Source: Candidatus Symbiopectobacterium sp. 'North America' (GTDB lineage: Bacteria; Pseudomonadota; Gammaproteobacteria; Enterobacterales; Enterobacteriaceae). From it: 58,867 bases of DNA. The translations under genes and the position numbers were made by a program. The notes beneath the pieces are model-generated. The model worked only from the letters and a program-made list of their open reading frames with translations. It ran no database searches and was not told where the DNA came from. Shown here one piece after another: positions 58,852-58,867 of this stretch; position 1 is the stretch's first letter; each line of letters begins with the position of its first letter. The DNA is taken from NCBI RefSeq assembly GCF_015762685.1, contig NZ_PEHF01000012.1, positions 1-58,867 on the forward strand. Reading direction: 5' to 3'.

Positions 58852-58867
58852 TGTTGGGCTTGCTTAA

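Noticed and set aside
1..58867. CRISPR arrays, tRNA or rRNA genes, insertion sequences
   Set aside because: I scanned for regularly spaced repeats, tRNA-like cloverleaves and transposase motifs and saw none I could support.

Overview
The window looks like the chromosome of an Enterobacterales bacterium (Gammaproteobacteria) carrying a P2-type prophage. The host genes (rsmD, ftsYEX, rpoH, panM, liv, ugp, cpx) are close to E. coli proteins in length and sequence. The tandem chemoreceptor genes, the tartrate-type catabolic cluster and the CsoR-linked copper pump suggest a Pectobacterium/Dickeya-like lineage; that placement is inference. The most striking property is widespread, recent gene decay. 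About half of the host genes and most phage genes carry one or two stops or small indels in reading frames that are otherwise well preserved. This fits a lineage that recently became host-restricted, such as an insect symbiont.

Layout of the host part. Positions 1-5204 hold intact core genes: rsmD on the minus strand, then ftsY-ftsE-ftsX and rpoH. An AT-rich orphan gene (5238-6056) and panM follow on the minus strand. The leucine transporter operon livKHMGF (7247-12061) is broken in K, H, M and G; only livF is whole. Next are an aminotransferase with a late stop, a broken LysR regulator, and a tartrate-type cluster (MFS transporter, ttdA, ttdB, FAH-fold enzyme) in which only the FAH gene is whole. 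Three tandem chemoreceptor genes (one intact, one internally deleted, one broken) precede the glycerol-3-phosphate operon ugpBAECQ, where B, A and Q are broken and E and C are intact, behind a phased PhoB box. Then come a transporter with a slipped start, a yhhA-like gene, broken trmL, a DUF3142-type gene with a broken partner, a copper pump/chaperone/repressor operon (repressor broken), and cpxA-cpxR with broken cpxP.

The prophage begins right after the cpxP terminator at about 39.2 kb and runs off the end of the window. Its order is: integrase, repressor C, a small cargo of unknown ORFs, cox, early genes, a degenerate exonuclease, adenine and cytosine methyltransferases, the rolling-circle initiator A, a stand-alone ClpX-type zinc-finger protein, a second adenine methyltransferase, a hicAB toxin-antitoxin pair, the expected cos region, then Q P (minus) and O N M L X, holin, lysozyme, spanins, R and S (plus). 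Integrase, A, Q, P, O and M all carry premature stops, so the phage is probably defective. Repressor, cox, capsid, holin, spanins and hicAB remain open.

How the parts fit. The cell-division, heat-shock and envelope-stress cores are kept, while nutrient uptake, chemotaxis and catabolism are being lost. Several regulatory sites survive beside dead genes: Lrp half-sites before livK, Pho boxes before ugpB and a CpxR box before cpxP. The most unusual items are the phage-encoded ClpX zinc-finger mimic, the hicAB promoter with 13-bp phased repeats, and the unknown genes wedged between repressor C and cox.
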